In this document: positions 1 to 7,597 of the stretch, one piece after another
Numbering within the stretch: position 1 is the stretch's first letter
How the letters are laid out: each line of letters begins with the position of its first letter
Assembly (NCBI RefSeq): GCF_002196705.1
Contig: NZ_NADJ01000039.1
Span: forward strand, 62,001-126,000
DNA length: 64,000 bases
Direction: 5' to 3'
Source of the DNA: Desulfosporosinus sp. FKB
Lineage (GTDB): Bacteria > Bacillota > Desulfitobacteriia > Desulfitobacteriales > Desulfitobacteriaceae
The notes under the pieces: generated by a model
Seen by the model: only the letters and a program-made list of their open reading frames with translations
Databases searched by the model: none
What the model was told of the DNA's origin: nothing
Program-made: the position numbers and the translations under genes

Positions 1-602
1 AAAAGGCCCCACTTCGGCAGCCCAAACGTAACTGTTATTTGGGCGCGAATAGCTGTCCGATAAACCTTGCCCGTATTGGCTTCAACCCCACTGGGAATAT
101 CGACGGACACTACACAGGCCGAAACATTGTTCACCTCATTAACATATTCTTCGATCAAACTCGGTAAAGCTCCGCGCAGGCCTATGCCATAAAGAGCATC
201 GACAATAACATCAGCTTGAGCCAAAGCAAAACGTGCCACAAGCCGCTGCTTTTCTCCTTCGATAACAAAGAGTTTACCTGTCGTACCTTGGAAAAGGCGC
301 AAATTAAGAGCAGCATCTCCTTTGAGCTGCTCTGTCCCGGCAAATAATAAGACCGTCACATCCATCCCTTGCAACACTAAATGACGGGCAACGGCCAAGC
401 CATCTCCACCGTTATTCCCCTTACCTACTAAAATTACCGCTTTTAAGCCAGACAAATCTCCTTCATTCTGAACAAGACAACGACGGATTTCCTCCACAAC
501 AGCCCAAGCTGCGTTCTCCATTAAGAGCATACTTGGTATGCCATATTGTTGAATAGCCCGTTCTTCAATCTGCCGCATTTGTTCAGTGTTGACCACGCGC
601 AC
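1..602 (-). CDS. nnrE: NAD(P)H-hydrate epimerase domain, partial (window edge)
   Basis: This is the N-terminal part of the enzyme that repairs hydrated NAD(P)H; the 3' end lies outside the window. Translating the minus strand gives a YjeF_N-type domain: an N-terminal helix with RQIEERAIQQYGIPSMLLME, then the GKGNNGGDGLAVARHL nucleotide-site motif, then VDALYGIGLRG and VDIPSGVEANTG. These are the signature blocks of NnrE. In Firmicutes this domain is usually fused to an NnrD dehydratase domain of about 280 residues; that part would be beyond the edge and cannot be seen. A GTG start at 602 is preceded by GAGGTG with a 6-nt gap. The gene lies 34 bp downstream of acpS on the same strand, a common Firmicute neighbour pair. 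Confidence 0.9.
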   Translation of the reverse strand, partial: MRVVNTEQMRQIEERAIQQYGIPSMLLMENAAWAVVEEIRRCLVQNEGDLSGLKAVILVGKGNNGGDGLAVARHLVLQGMDVTVLLFAGTEQLKGDAALNLRLFQGTTGKLFVIEGEKQRLVARFALAQADVIVDALYGIGLRGALPSLIEEYVNEVNNVSACVVSVDIPSGVEANTGKVYRTAIRAQITVTFGLPKWGL

Positions 603-636
603 TTCTTTCACCTCGCTTTTCCTTTGTCCCTTTACC

Positions 637-993
637 CTAACTCAAGATCGCAAAGGCTATAGCTTGGGTTCGGTTATGGGACAAACTCACCCTAATTTGC
701 GAACCCCCTCTTTCCTTAAGCAAAGTCATTGCTTTGTAACTAAGAAGGACAAGAGGCTCGCCGCTTGGTTCTGTCATAATTTCGACATCATGCCATGAGA
801 GACCTCTTAGACCTGTTCCTAATGTTTTTAGGACAGCCTCTTTAGCAGCGAAACGTGCCGCATAGCTTTGTATCCCCTTGCCTATTAGACTTTCTCGTTC
901 TTGTCTCGTAAAAAGTCTTTCTGTTAATCCGGGTTGACGTTCCAAAGCCTTCGCCACTCGTTCAATTTCGATAATATCTACACCAGGATACAT
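637..993 (-). CDS. acpS: Holo-[acyl-carrier-protein] synthase
   Basis: Transfers 4'-phosphopantetheine from CoA to a serine of acyl carrier protein, activating it for fatty acid synthesis in the cytoplasm. The protein has the AcpS landmarks: GVDIIEIERV near the N terminus (the Asp binds Mg), then RFAAKEAVLKTLGTG (second Mg ligand Glu and the Lys) and VSLSHNRTQAIAFA at the C terminus. The ATG at 993, preceded by GGGG 7 nt upstream, gives 118 residues, the normal size. A longer reading from GTG at 1011 would overlap the stop of the upstream regulator gene and add six residues not typical of the family. Probably cotranscribed with the regulator upstream and nnrE downstream. Confidence 0.93.
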   Translation of the reverse strand: MYPGVDIIEIERVAKALERQPGLTERLFTRQERESLIGKGIQSYAARFAAKEAVLKTLGTGLRGLSWHDVEIMTEPSGEPLVLLSYKAMTLLKERGGSQIRVSLSHNRTQAIAFAILS

Positions 994-1007
994 GACTCTA
1001 CCCCATA

Positions 1008-1610
1008 TCACATAATTAACTCTTGTAATCTCATTTGTCCTTCTGCTGATCCTGCAGCCAGTAAAACATCCTCGGCGCGCAGGACAAAGCTCGCTTCGGG
1101 GGAAAACTGTTCCAACCCATCTCGCACAACAGCAATTATCGTTGTCCCTGTACGTTCTCGAATCCTTAATTCACGTAAAGTTTTCCCGACAGCTGGAGAT
1201 TTTTTGCCCACTTCAATCTCACCTACGTCTAACCAGCGCGACATAATGCGGTCTACGTATCCTTGCAGCTTATTGAGATGGCTTTCTATTTTCAGATCAT
1301 TTTCCCGTCTCTGATCCATCAGTTTCTTGAGATCTTCGAGAAAGATCTGGATTTCTCCTTTTTGATTAAACGATCTTACGAATTTCTCTGCCATTGCTTT
1401 CGAGGTAACGGTGATTCCTACCCCTTGGTTAACAATAACAACACCCACATTTTGCAGAATAGCAATTGCTCTGCGGACTGTTTCCGGAGAAACGTTATAA
1501 CGGCCCGCTAATGTTGAGCGGCCATGGATTTTTTCTCCTTCGTGATACTCTCCCATCATGATAGCATGAGCAATGTCCATGGCTATCTCTTGATAACGAG
1601 CTTGTTCCAA
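1008..1610 (-). CDS. GntR-type regulator with RCK_C (TrkA-C) domain, BusR-like
   Basis: A 200-residue transcription regulator. Residues 1-75 form a GntR-type winged helix (YQEIAMDIAHAIMMGEYHEG, then YNVSPETVRRAIAIL). Residues 85-125 are a charged helical linker, probably a coiled coil. Residues 130-200 form an RCK_C/TrkA-C ligand domain (VGKTLRELRIRERTGTTIIA, then RAEDVLLAAGS). This order and length match BusR of streptococci and lactococci, a repressor of osmolyte uptake whose RCK_C domain binds c-di-AMP. The family match comes from remembered sequence; c-di-AMP binding here is inferred. The TTG start at 1610 is preceded by GGGGTGG. It is divergent from the aminomutase gene at 1768, and a dyad lies between them (1682-1718), so it is a good candidate regulator of that gene. 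Confidence 0.85.
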   Translation of the reverse strand: MEQARYQEIAMDIAHAIMMGEYHEGEKIHGRSTLAGRYNVSPETVRRAIAILQNVGVVIVNQGVGITVTSKAMAEKFVRSFNQKGEIQIFLEDLKKLMDQRRENDLKIESHLNKLQGYVDRIMSRWLDVGEIEVGKKSPAVGKTLRELRIRERTGTTIIAVVRDGLEQFSPEASFVLRAEDVLLAAGSAEGQMRLQELIM

Positions 1611-1676
1611 CTTCTTTCCACCCCTTAAACTATATAATCTATTATAACATAGCCAACTTCAGGAGGCATCATGCTC

Positions 1677-1718
1677 TTGACAACTAACAACTCTGGTGAT
1701 AGTATTAGGTTGTTAGTT
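1677..1718 (+). promoter_or_regulatory. Promoter with overlapping dyad operator upstream of the aminomutase
   Basis: TTGACA at 1677-1682, a 17-bp spacer and TAGTAT at 1700-1705 make a plausible sigma-A promoter reading towards the aminomutase. A perfect 10-bp inverted repeat, AACTAACAAC (1682-1691) and GTTGTTAGTT (1709-1718), overlaps the -35 end and the start-site region. A protein bound to both arms would block RNA polymerase. The divergent BusR-like regulator is the obvious candidate binder. Confidence 0.6.
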
Positions 1719-1767
1719 CGAAGCACACTTCGATATCGTCTTTCTATACTGCAGGGAGGGAATCTTG

Positions 1768-3018
1768 ATGGCCGTACAATTGAACAATCCGCCGGATACG
1801 AATCGTCAATTTTCGCTACGGCGAGCAACTGAGCTTAAACAGAAGATTGCCCCTTATCTTGAAAAATGCCACTCGATCCCTACAGGTTTTTCAAGTGCTG
1901 TGCTGATTCAACAACGTCGTAATCACATCTTAAATTATTTTAAGGCATCAGATCAAGACTGGGAGAATTGGCACTGGCAAATAAAACATCGTATCCAAAA
2001 TACAGACATTTTAAGCGCCTTATTCCCTCAGTTGTCCGATGAACAATGTGCAGAAATCAAACATATAGGAAGAAGTTTCCGTTGGGCCATATCCCCTTAT
2101 TATCTTAGCCTAATGGATATTGCCGATGCTCAAGACCCCATTCGCTTACAGGGGCTGCCTACTTTTGCAGAACTCAGTGATGATTTTGGAGAGGAAGACC
2201 CTATGGGAGAAGCTCTTACCAATCCCGCCCCGTGCATTACTCGGAGATACCCCGATCGTTTAATCATTAATGTCACAAACATGTGTGCCATGTATTGCCG
2301 CCACTGCCAACGCCGCCGCAACATCGGAGAAACCGATTCCCACGCTAAAATCGCAGATCTGAAGGCTGCTTTGGGATATATTCGGGCCAACCCTGAAATA
2401 AGGGACGTTTTAATCACAGGAGGAGATGCCCTGCTTTTGAGTAATCAAACTCTGGACTGGCTACTCGGTGAACTTCATTCGATTCCCCATGTTGAGATCA
2501 AACGCCTCGGTACTCGAGTCCCCGTAACCCTTCCCATGCGCATCAATGATGATTTATGTTCAATCTTAGCAAAATATCCGCCGATCTACATCAATACTCA
2601 GTTCAATCATCCCCAGGAAGTCACTGCGGAAGCTAAAAAAGCAGCAGACAAACTCATAGCTGCCGGTGTGGTTTTGGGAAATCAGGCTGTATTACTCAAA
2701 GGGATTAATCATCAGCCGGAAATTATGAAGAAGCTTAATCAGGAACTTCTTAAAATACGAATCCGGCCTTACTATATTTTTCATGCCAAAAATGTCAAGG
2801 GAACACGTCATTTTGTACCAAGAATTCAAGATGGACTCGCAGTTATGAGGCACTTAAGAGGGTATACGTCAGGCCTCGCAGTGCCAACCTATATCATAAA
2901 TGCTCCTAAGGGCGGAGGCAAAACCCCTATCCTGCCCCAATATTTAGTATCTCTTAAAGAAAACCATGCCGTTCTGAAAACTTGGGAAGGCAAACTCATC
3001 CATTACGATACCCCTTAA
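1768..3018 (+). CDS. eam: KamA-family radical SAM aminomutase, probable glutamate 2,3-aminomutase
   Basis: A radical-SAM, PLP-dependent 2,3-aminomutase of about 416 residues. The cluster motif CAMYCRHC (CxxxCxxC) and the PLP-lysine motif APKGGGKTP are intact, and the length fits the family. In lysine 2,3-aminomutase two aspartates hold the substrate side-chain amine (Asp293 and Asp330 of the clostridial enzyme, in QCDLS and VVDAPGGGGK). Here the aligned positions are Lys (YYIFHAKNV) and Asn (YIINAPKGGGK). That Lys/Asn pair is the pattern reported for clostridial glutamate 2,3-aminomutase, which makes beta-glutamate, a compatible solute. The ATG at 1768 follows GGGAGGG with a 7-nt gap; a TTG lies one codon earlier. 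Substrate assignment is inferred from these residues. It is divergent from the BusR-like gene. Confidence 0.85.
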   Translation: MAVQLNNPPDTNRQFSLRRATELKQKIAPYLEKCHSIPTGFSSAVLIQQRRNHILNYFKASDQDWENWHWQIKHRIQNTDILSALFPQLSDEQCAEIKHIGRSFRWAISPYYLSLMDIADAQDPIRLQGLPTFAELSDDFGEEDPMGEALTNPAPCITRRYPDRLIINVTNMCAMYCRHCQRRRNIGETDSHAKIADLKAALGYIRANPEIRDVLITGGDALLLSNQTLDWLLGELHSIPHVEIKRLGTRVPVTLPMRINDDLCSILAKYPPIYINTQFNHPQEVTAEAKKAADKLIAAGVVLGNQAVLLKGINHQPEIMKKLNQELLKIRIRPYYIFHAKNVKGTRHFVPRIQDGLAVMRHLRGYTSGLAVPTYIINAPKGGGKTPILPQYLVSLKENHAVLKTWEGKLIHYDTP

Positions 3019-3099
3019 AGATAATCTTAGTGTTAATGGAACTTTTAATTTTCCCCTTTATTTAATTTAATAGAATTTTGCGAGAGGAGCGTATGTACC

Positions 3100-3285
3100 A
3101 TGAATGAACGCCTTAACAATGAAGAAATTTTGCAGAGAATCCTTAAAACCAATTCAGATGTGCAGCGTTACTTGGACCTGGCTCCCAGCTATAACCCATC
3201 TCTAAAACAAACCATCAAATCAAGAGAAACTTCTCCGTATAAAATTCCTCCTGTAAAATTTCTGAAGACAACCTTAAAACCTTAG
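3100..3285 (+). CDS. Small hypothetical protein (61 aa) downstream of eam
   Basis: Not recognised. It encodes 61 residues, mostly polar and basic, with no membrane segment or metal motif; the C terminus is rich in Lys, Pro and Thr. GAGAGGAG at about 3081-3088 is 11 nt before the ATG, somewhat far but usable. An earlier ATG at 3093 runs into a stop after four codons. The gene follows the aminomutase by 81 bp on the same strand and ends about 40 bp before a terminator, so both are probably on one transcript. Confidence 0.55.
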   Translation: MNERLNNEEILQRILKTNSDVQRYLDLAPSYNPSLKQTIKSRETSPYKIPPVKFLKTTLKP

Positions 3286-3328
3286 TTGTCCTTGAAATTT
3301 TCTCTTTCTCCTTCTCTTTCTTCTGTAA

Positions 3329-3358
3329 GGTAACCCTGACGGGTTGCCTCTTTTTTTT
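3329..3358 (+). terminator. Rho-independent terminator after eam and the small ORF
   Basis: GGTAACCC (3329-3336), loop TGAC, GGGTTGCC (3341-3348), then TC and eight T. It separates the plus-strand pair from the convergent yhcC gene. Confidence 0.85.
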
Positions 3359-3382
3359 GCAATCGTGTCTGTACTCTATTAT

Positions 3383-4309
3383 TCAAGGATTACCTTCGTT
3401 TGCCTTCTTTCCTTGCCAGGTATCCCGCTCCATGAGCTTTGCATCAATAGCATTGAGCACCTCCCATTTTTTGCGGCTCCAAAGCGGCCCAATTAAATCA
3501 TCAGGAGGGCCATCTCCGGTTAAACGATGAATTATCATCTGTGGAGGCAAAATTTCTAAAATATCAACTACCAGTGAAACGTAATCTTCTTTCGTCATCA
3601 AGTCAAAAGGATGAGCCTCATAAAAAGCGGCTAAAGGTGTTCCCTTTAAAACATGAAGCAAATGAATCTTCAGCCCTTGCAGAGGCAGGTCAGCAGCCGC
3701 CAAGGCCGTTTCCATCATTTCTTCTTTTGATTCACCCGGTAGGCCCAGAATAATGTGGGCACATACTCGAATCCCTCTCGAATGCAATCGTTCAAGACCA
3801 CGGAGGAATTGCTCATAATCATGCCCTCGCCCAATGAACTCCAATGTACGATCATGGATAGATTGCAATCCCAATTCGACCCATAAATACGTTCGCTGAT
3901 TTAATTCATCCAAGTAATTAATAACCTCATCAGAAAGGCAGTCCGGTCTTGTTGAGATGGATAGCCCCACAACCCCTTCCTCCTTGAGGGAACCTTCATA
4001 CAACTCCCGCAGCCGTTCAATAGGGGCATAGGTATTCGTAAATGCCTGGAAGTACGCCAAGTACTTAGCCTTCGGCCATTTTTTCTTCATTCGTTCCTTT
4101 ACTTCAGAGAACTGATCATGAATTGATAACTCCTGCCGGCCGGCAAAGTCACCAGACCCCCGTTCACTGCAATAAATACAGCCGTTTCGTCCCAGAGTTC
4201 CATCCCGATTAGGACAGGTGAAACCGGCATCTAAGGAAACTTTAAAGACTTTTTCACCAAATCTTTCACGCAAATGTTCATTTAATGTTACATATCTTTT
4301 TTCAGACAT
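3383..4309 (-). CDS. TIGR01212-family radical SAM protein (YhcC-like)
   Basis: A radical-SAM protein of about 308 residues. The N terminus reads RYVTLNEHLRERFGEKVFKV followed by CPNRDGTLGRNGCIYC, the long-spaced cluster motif of the YhcC/TIGR01212 group. YFQAFTNTYAP, STRPDCLSDEVINYL and LGLPGESKEEMMETA are further family blocks. No enzymatic reaction is firmly assigned to the family. The start is uncertain: ATG 4309 gives the usual MSEKRY opening but has only a weak GGG upstream, while an in-frame TTG at 4327 overlaps the stop of the upstream VOC gene. The tight spacing suggests an operon with the VOC and Ogt-fusion genes. Confidence 0.85.
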   Translation of the reverse strand: MSEKRYVTLNEHLRERFGEKVFKVSLDAGFTCPNRDGTLGRNGCIYCSERGSGDFAGRQELSIHDQFSEVKERMKKKWPKAKYLAYFQAFTNTYAPIERLRELYEGSLKEEGVVGLSISTRPDCLSDEVINYLDELNQRTYLWVELGLQSIHDRTLEFIGRGHDYEQFLRGLERLHSRGIRVCAHIILGLPGESKEEMMETALAAADLPLQGLKIHLLHVLKGTPLAAFYEAHPFDLMTKEDYVSLVVDILEILPPQMIIHRLTGDGPPDDLIGPLWSRKKWEVLNAIDAKLMERDTWQGKKANEGNP

Positions 4310-4323
4310 TATAATCCCATTCT

Positions 4324-4698
4324 TCAATCTTGATAAAGTTCAAGTTTTTCTCCGCTCGGACCACGGAAAAAGAAATTATACCGTCCTTCGTCCAAGGACA
4401 TTGGTTCCACAGAAGGCATCTCAACATGATGTTCTTGTAAATGTTTAATCGCTTGAAAAATGTCTTCTACCCGTAGCGCTAAATGATTGACAACTCCATC
4501 TTCAAACGTACGGTTATCAACTACTTCAACTAGTTCAATAACAGTATTGCCTAATTCCAAGAAAACCAATTCAGCCTCTCCAGGCCTAATCCGCTGTATT
4601 AATCTGAAGCCGAGCACTTCTCTATAAAATCGAAGGGCTTTCTCAATATCCAAGGCTTTTATCCCGATGTGTGCTGCCCCGGTAAACAATGTTGCCAA
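4324..4698 (-). CDS. VOC-family (glyoxalase-fold) protein
   Basis: A 124-residue vicinal-oxygen-chelate protein. Two beta-alpha-beta-beta-beta modules are visible with four candidate metal ligands: His in GAAHIGIKALD, Glu in TVIELVEV, His in VVNHLALRV and Glu in EKLELYQD. This resembles methylmalonyl-CoA epimerase and lactoylglutathione lyase relatives, but the substrate cannot be named. The start is the TTG at 4698: AGGAGG lies 7 nt upstream, whereas a longer frame to 4734 would overlap the upstream gene and has no site. The start codon lies 24 bp downstream of the methyltransferase fusion gene. Confidence 0.8.
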   Translation of the reverse strand: MATLFTGAAHIGIKALDIEKALRFYREVLGFRLIQRIRPGEAELVFLELGNTVIELVEVVDNRTFEDGVVNHLALRVEDIFQAIKHLQEHHVEMPSVEPMSLDEGRYNFFFRGPSGEKLELYQD

Positions 4699-4721
4699 AG
4701 AATAATCCTCCTGTTCTATTT

Positions 4722-5909
4722 TTAGAAGCGCCAAGCACCTTCCAATTCTAAAAGTCTTTGCTTAATATCCACGCCTCCAGCATATCCTGTCAAAGACCCA
4801 TTTTTGCCGATGACCCGATGACAAGGAACGATAATTCCGATTGGGTTACAATGATTGGCCATTCCGACGGCTCTTTGCCCCTGCGGATTTCCCACATTTA
4901 CAGCCAGTTCACCGTAACTTCTTGTCTCACCATAAGGTATACGCCGAAGTTCCTCCCACACTTTCTGTTGGAAAGGAGTTCCTTTGGAATGAATAGGAAT
5001 GGAGAATAGACGGCGAGTCCCCTCAAAATACTCCTTCAACTCTTGAATTGCCCTGCTGTTTGGCTCACGCCTCCGAATCAGAAACGATCCCGGAAACCAG
5101 CGCGAAATCCAATTTTGAAGCTCTTTTTCTTCGGTCTCAGACGAACCGAGACTCAGCCAGCAGACTCCTTCCGCTGAAGAGGCGATGGTCAATTCAGTCT
5201 CAAGATCCCTAATTGAAACTTTTTTCGTCCAAAATGAAATCACCGAGGCTCGCCAAAGATCAGAAATGTGGTACGTTCTGATCTCTCCGTTTTGATAAAA
5301 TTCTAACAAACTTTGGTCATGTTTTAGCTGCAAATCCATTTCTTCCGATACTTTCCATTTCGGCCCTGATTCGCGGTAAAGGGGTATAAGTTCTTGAAAA
5401 GGCTTCATTAACATATAAATAAAGGCAGCTAATCCCCGTGTCGAAGGCTCTTCAGACTGCAAAAAAGGTTTTATCCGTTCATCCAAAGGTTCTACCAAGT
5501 GCGGAGCATTCTGAGCCATTTGCCCTAAGCCCCACAAAACACCATCTCGTAAACTGTCATCCTCCAATAACCCCGACAACATCCAATTAAACTTTCCGCA
5601 GGTTACCGGACAATGAGTAATAATACTGCCAATGGCTTCGGAAGAGTTCCAAGCTGTTCCTCCTGACTCATCATTGAGCATCCAAAAATACCGTCGCAGA
5701 ATCTCCACAGCAACATTTTTCTCATCCTGCTCAAGTGCATGAGTTACCACTCCTAAGGCTTCAACTGCCCGCCAAAATATGAGCCCGTCTTTAACATAGA
5801 TTCTTGCCATAAGCTGCCGAAGGATATTCCTATTCTCTTTCGCCAGGCTAATAAGTTTCTCCCAATCCCGGTTTTCCAATGTGTGTTCTACGTCTCTCTT
5901 AGTAGGCAT
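4722..5909 (-). CDS. Helical-repeat domain fused to O6-alkylguanine-DNA alkyltransferase
   Basis: A 395-residue fusion. About residues 1-190 form a helix-rich HEAT-like domain with recurring pieces such as RAVEALGVVTHAL, SSEAIGSIITHCP, DGVLWGLGQMAQNAP and STRGLAAFIYMLM. The C-terminal part is an Ogt/MGMT-type suicide alkyltransferase: GTPFQQKVWEELRRIPYGET, GNPQGQRAVGMA, HCNPIGIIVPCHRVIG (active cysteine in PCHRV) and a final GYAGG. It would repair O6-methylguanine by moving the alkyl group to its own cysteine. Ogt proteins are usually about 160-180 residues, so the N-terminal half is extra. ATG 5909 follows AAGGTG by 6 nt; a GTG at 5960 has no good site. Probable operon with the two genes downstream. 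Confidence 0.85.
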   Translation of the reverse strand: MPTKRDVEHTLENRDWEKLISLAKENRNILRQLMARIYVKDGLIFWRAVEALGVVTHALEQDEKNVAVEILRRYFWMLNDESGGTAWNSSEAIGSIITHCPVTCGKFNWMLSGLLEDDSLRDGVLWGLGQMAQNAPHLVEPLDERIKPFLQSEEPSTRGLAAFIYMLMKPFQELIPLYRESGPKWKVSEEMDLQLKHDQSLLEFYQNGEIRTYHISDLWRASVISFWTKKVSIRDLETELTIASSAEGVCWLSLGSSETEEKELQNWISRWFPGSFLIRRREPNSRAIQELKEYFEGTRRLFSIPIHSKGTPFQQKVWEELRRIPYGETRSYGELAVNVGNPQGQRAVGMANHCNPIGIIVPCHRVIGKNGSLTGYAGGVDIKQRLLELEGAWRF

Positions 5910-6032
5910 TGGACACCTTCTTTCACGTTTAAGTTTCCCGTCCTCGTCTCTCTGGAACACATTTCATGGCCTAATGTTATTAAAAATCATCTTATCATAA
6001 GTGAATTAAGAATAAAACTAACCCTATCAAGG

Positions 6033-6062
6033 AAAGAAGCGGCCTCCAACAGCCGCTTTCAT
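6033..6062 (-). terminator. Terminator-like hairpin after the tautomerase gene
   Basis: On the minus strand GAAAGCGGC and GCCGCTTC pair around a TGTTGGAG loop, followed by TTTCCTT. It lies 12 bp beyond the tautomerase stop. Confidence 0.6.
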
Positions 6063-6073
6063 TTTACATTGAT

Positions 6074-6289
6074 TTAGTCTTTAATTTCTTTGTATTTGTC
6101 CCAATAACCCGACTCCGTGAGGACTTCTCCTCCTACACCCATGTTGCTGTATTCATGTTCGTCGAGAGTCACCGTAAAGGCTGCCATTGGAATCCCCAAG
6201 GCTTGAGAAGCCGCTTGACTCATACCATGTATTAAACTCCTCTTCTGATCCATGGTTAAAATCGGGCCGTCAAAATTGATCATTGGCAT
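6074..6289 (-). CDS. 4-oxalocrotonate tautomerase-like protein
   Basis: A 71-residue tautomerase-superfamily protein. After removal of Met, the chain starts with Pro (MPMINFDGP), the catalytic base of the family. Other fitting parts are LTMDQKRSLIHGMSQAASQA and FTVTLDEHEYSNMGVGGE. It probably acts as a small oligomer in the cytoplasm on keto-enol substrates; the real substrate is unknown. AGAGGTGA lies 8 nt before the ATG. It stands alone, with a hairpin after its stop. Confidence 0.8.
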   Translation of the reverse strand: MPMINFDGPILTMDQKRSLIHGMSQAASQALGIPMAAFTVTLDEHEYSNMGVGGEVLTESGYWDKYKEIKD

Positions 6290-6533
6290 ATCAAATCACC
6301 TCTGCTAAAATCTTTCTACCTCTCATAAAATTCCCGATAAGAGGTCAAAACATGTAGACATTCATAAATTTTTGTTTCAGTAAGATCCAGAAGAAGGAAA
6401 ATCTTCGCCCATGTCGAATAGCATTATTAAGTGTTAAGTTAAGTAAACTCGTACATTGTCAATGTTTATTTGAGATAGAACGTACGTACAACTAATCATC
6501 TTCAGATATTAAACATAGAAATTAGATATAAAG

Positions 6534-6578
6534 AAAGGCCACGGAGGTCGATCGATAGGATCCTCTTTGGCCTTTTTT
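6534..6578 (+). terminator. Terminator-like hairpin in the leader of trmO
   Basis: AAAGGCCA and TGGCCTTT, with inner GGAGG/CCTC pairing, are followed by a T-run at 6571-6577. No plus-strand gene ends upstream, so it is either an attenuator in a leader of the gene at 6642 or the end of an unseen short RNA. The rest of 6290-6641 is AT-rich and has no clear gene. Confidence 0.55.
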
Positions 6579-6641
6579 AAAATCCTAAAAACCAATAACC
6601 TTAGGAATAATAACGAATAGTTAAAATGAGAGGAGATCGTT

Positions 6642-7409
6642 ATGGACATTAATTATCAACCCATTGGAACCATTCATACTCCTTATTTCTCCTTTAATGC
6701 CCCCCATCAATCTCTCCCTGACGCGCCGGGTGATTTCTGGATCACTTTAAATCCGGAGTATTCTGGGGCTCTGAAATCCTTAGATAGTTTCAACTATGTC
6801 TATATCCTTTATCATCTCGATCAAGTAAACTCTCCGCTGGAATTATTAACCCATTCTCCTTGGGCACCGGAACTTGAAATTGGGCTCTTTGCCAGCAGAT
6901 CCCCCAAAAGGCCTAATCCCATTGGTTTAAGTATTGTCAAGATTAAAGAAATCCAGGGCAACGAGATCATTATTTCGGGAATTGACGCCTTTAACGGAAC
7001 TCCTTTACTTGACATTAAACCTTACATTCAATTTAGAGACAATGTTGAAGATGCCAATAACGGCTGGTTCGATTCCCTTCCGGATAAAGACCATAAGATT
7101 GCCCATGCCCTTGGACGCCCACACTACCACGATTCCGAGGATGAGCACGATCATCAACACAGCCATGGACATGGACATGTCCATAGCCACGACCACGACC
7201 ATGTCCACGACCACGACCACGACCATGTCCACGACCACGACCATGACCATGTCCACGACCACGACCACGACCACGACCATGACCACGACCATGACCACGA
7301 CCATGACCACGACCATGACCACGACCATGACCACGACCATGACCACGACCATGTCCATCATAGCCATCCTCATAACCATTATCGCTTCCATAGTGAACAT
7401 AACGACTAA
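6642..7409 (+). CDS. trmO: TrmO-type tRNA methyltransferase with long His-Asp tail
   Basis: Residues 1-150 form a TrmO/TsaA domain: YQPIGTIHTPY at the N terminus, then ASRSPKRPNPIGLSIVKI and GIDAFNGTPLLDIKPYI. TrmO enzymes are SAM-dependent and methylate N6 of threonylcarbamoyladenosine-37 in tRNA. About 95 further residues follow that are not needed for this fold: a run of His-Asp and His-Asp-His-Val units with more than 40 histidines, ending in HSHPHNHYRFH. Such tails bind Ni, Zn or Co in other proteins (Ni-metallochaperones, HypB), so metal storage or sensing is inferred. The start has GAGAGGAG with a normal gap. A terminator-like hairpin lies in the leader. The tail is encoded by a short tandem DNA repeat. 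Confidence 0.85.
   Translation: MDINYQPIGTIHTPYFSFNAPHQSLPDAPGDFWITLNPEYSGALKSLDSFNYVYILYHLDQVNSPLELLTHSPWAPELEIGLFASRSPKRPNPIGLSIVKIKEIQGNEIIISGIDAFNGTPLLDIKPYIQFRDNVEDANNGWFDSLPDKDHKIAHALGRPHYHDSEDEHDHQHSHGHGHVHSHDHDHVHDHDHDHVHDHDHDHVHDHDHDHDHDHDHDHDHDHDHDHDHDHDHDHDHVHHSHPHNHYRFHSEHND
7191..7350 (+). repeat. Tandem GACCAC/GACCAT hexamer array inside trmO
   Basis: Tandem hexamers GACCAC, GACCAT and GTCCAC, often as 12-bp GACCACGACCAT units, cover about 160 bp in frame with the gene. Each hexamer encodes Asp-His, or Val-His in the GTCCAC variants. Such arrays expand and contract by slippage, so tail length may vary between strains. Confidence 0.9.
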
Positions 7410-7488
7410 AGAAGAGTGTCCAACAGGGGGTAGTTCCAAAACGAATCTGTGATAGCAATTTGCTCAGGTATTTAAAACCAAGGTAAGA

Positions 7489-7534
7489 AACAAGCCCAAA
7501 AGACGTTAAAAGCGTCCTCTTGGGCTTGTTTTTC
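7489..7534. terminator. Bidirectional terminator between trmO and the ABC exporter genes
   Basis: AACAAGCCCAAAAGACG pairs with CGTCCTCTTGGGCTTGTT and is followed by more T on the plus strand. The reverse strand also has TTTC after the stem. It sits between convergent genes. Confidence 0.85.
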
Positions 7535-7597
7535 TGCCTATTATTTTCCGGAAGCCGTTTTGCAGCAGTACTTTCTTACTGATTTCTTTCTTAAATT

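Noticed and set aside
1664-1830. ORF starting ATG near 1671 after an AGGAGG in the eam leader
   Set aside because: It runs through the promoter and dyad and overlaps the aminomutase start in another frame; the encoded sequence has no protein-like pattern.
6934-7458. Long open frames in the other plus frame and on the minus strand across the His-Asp repeat (Thr/Met-rich, Val/Met-rich and Gly-His-Gly-Arg repeats)
   Set aside because: They arise only because the hexamer repeat has no stops in several frames; they lack ribosome sites and the TrmO frame explains the region.
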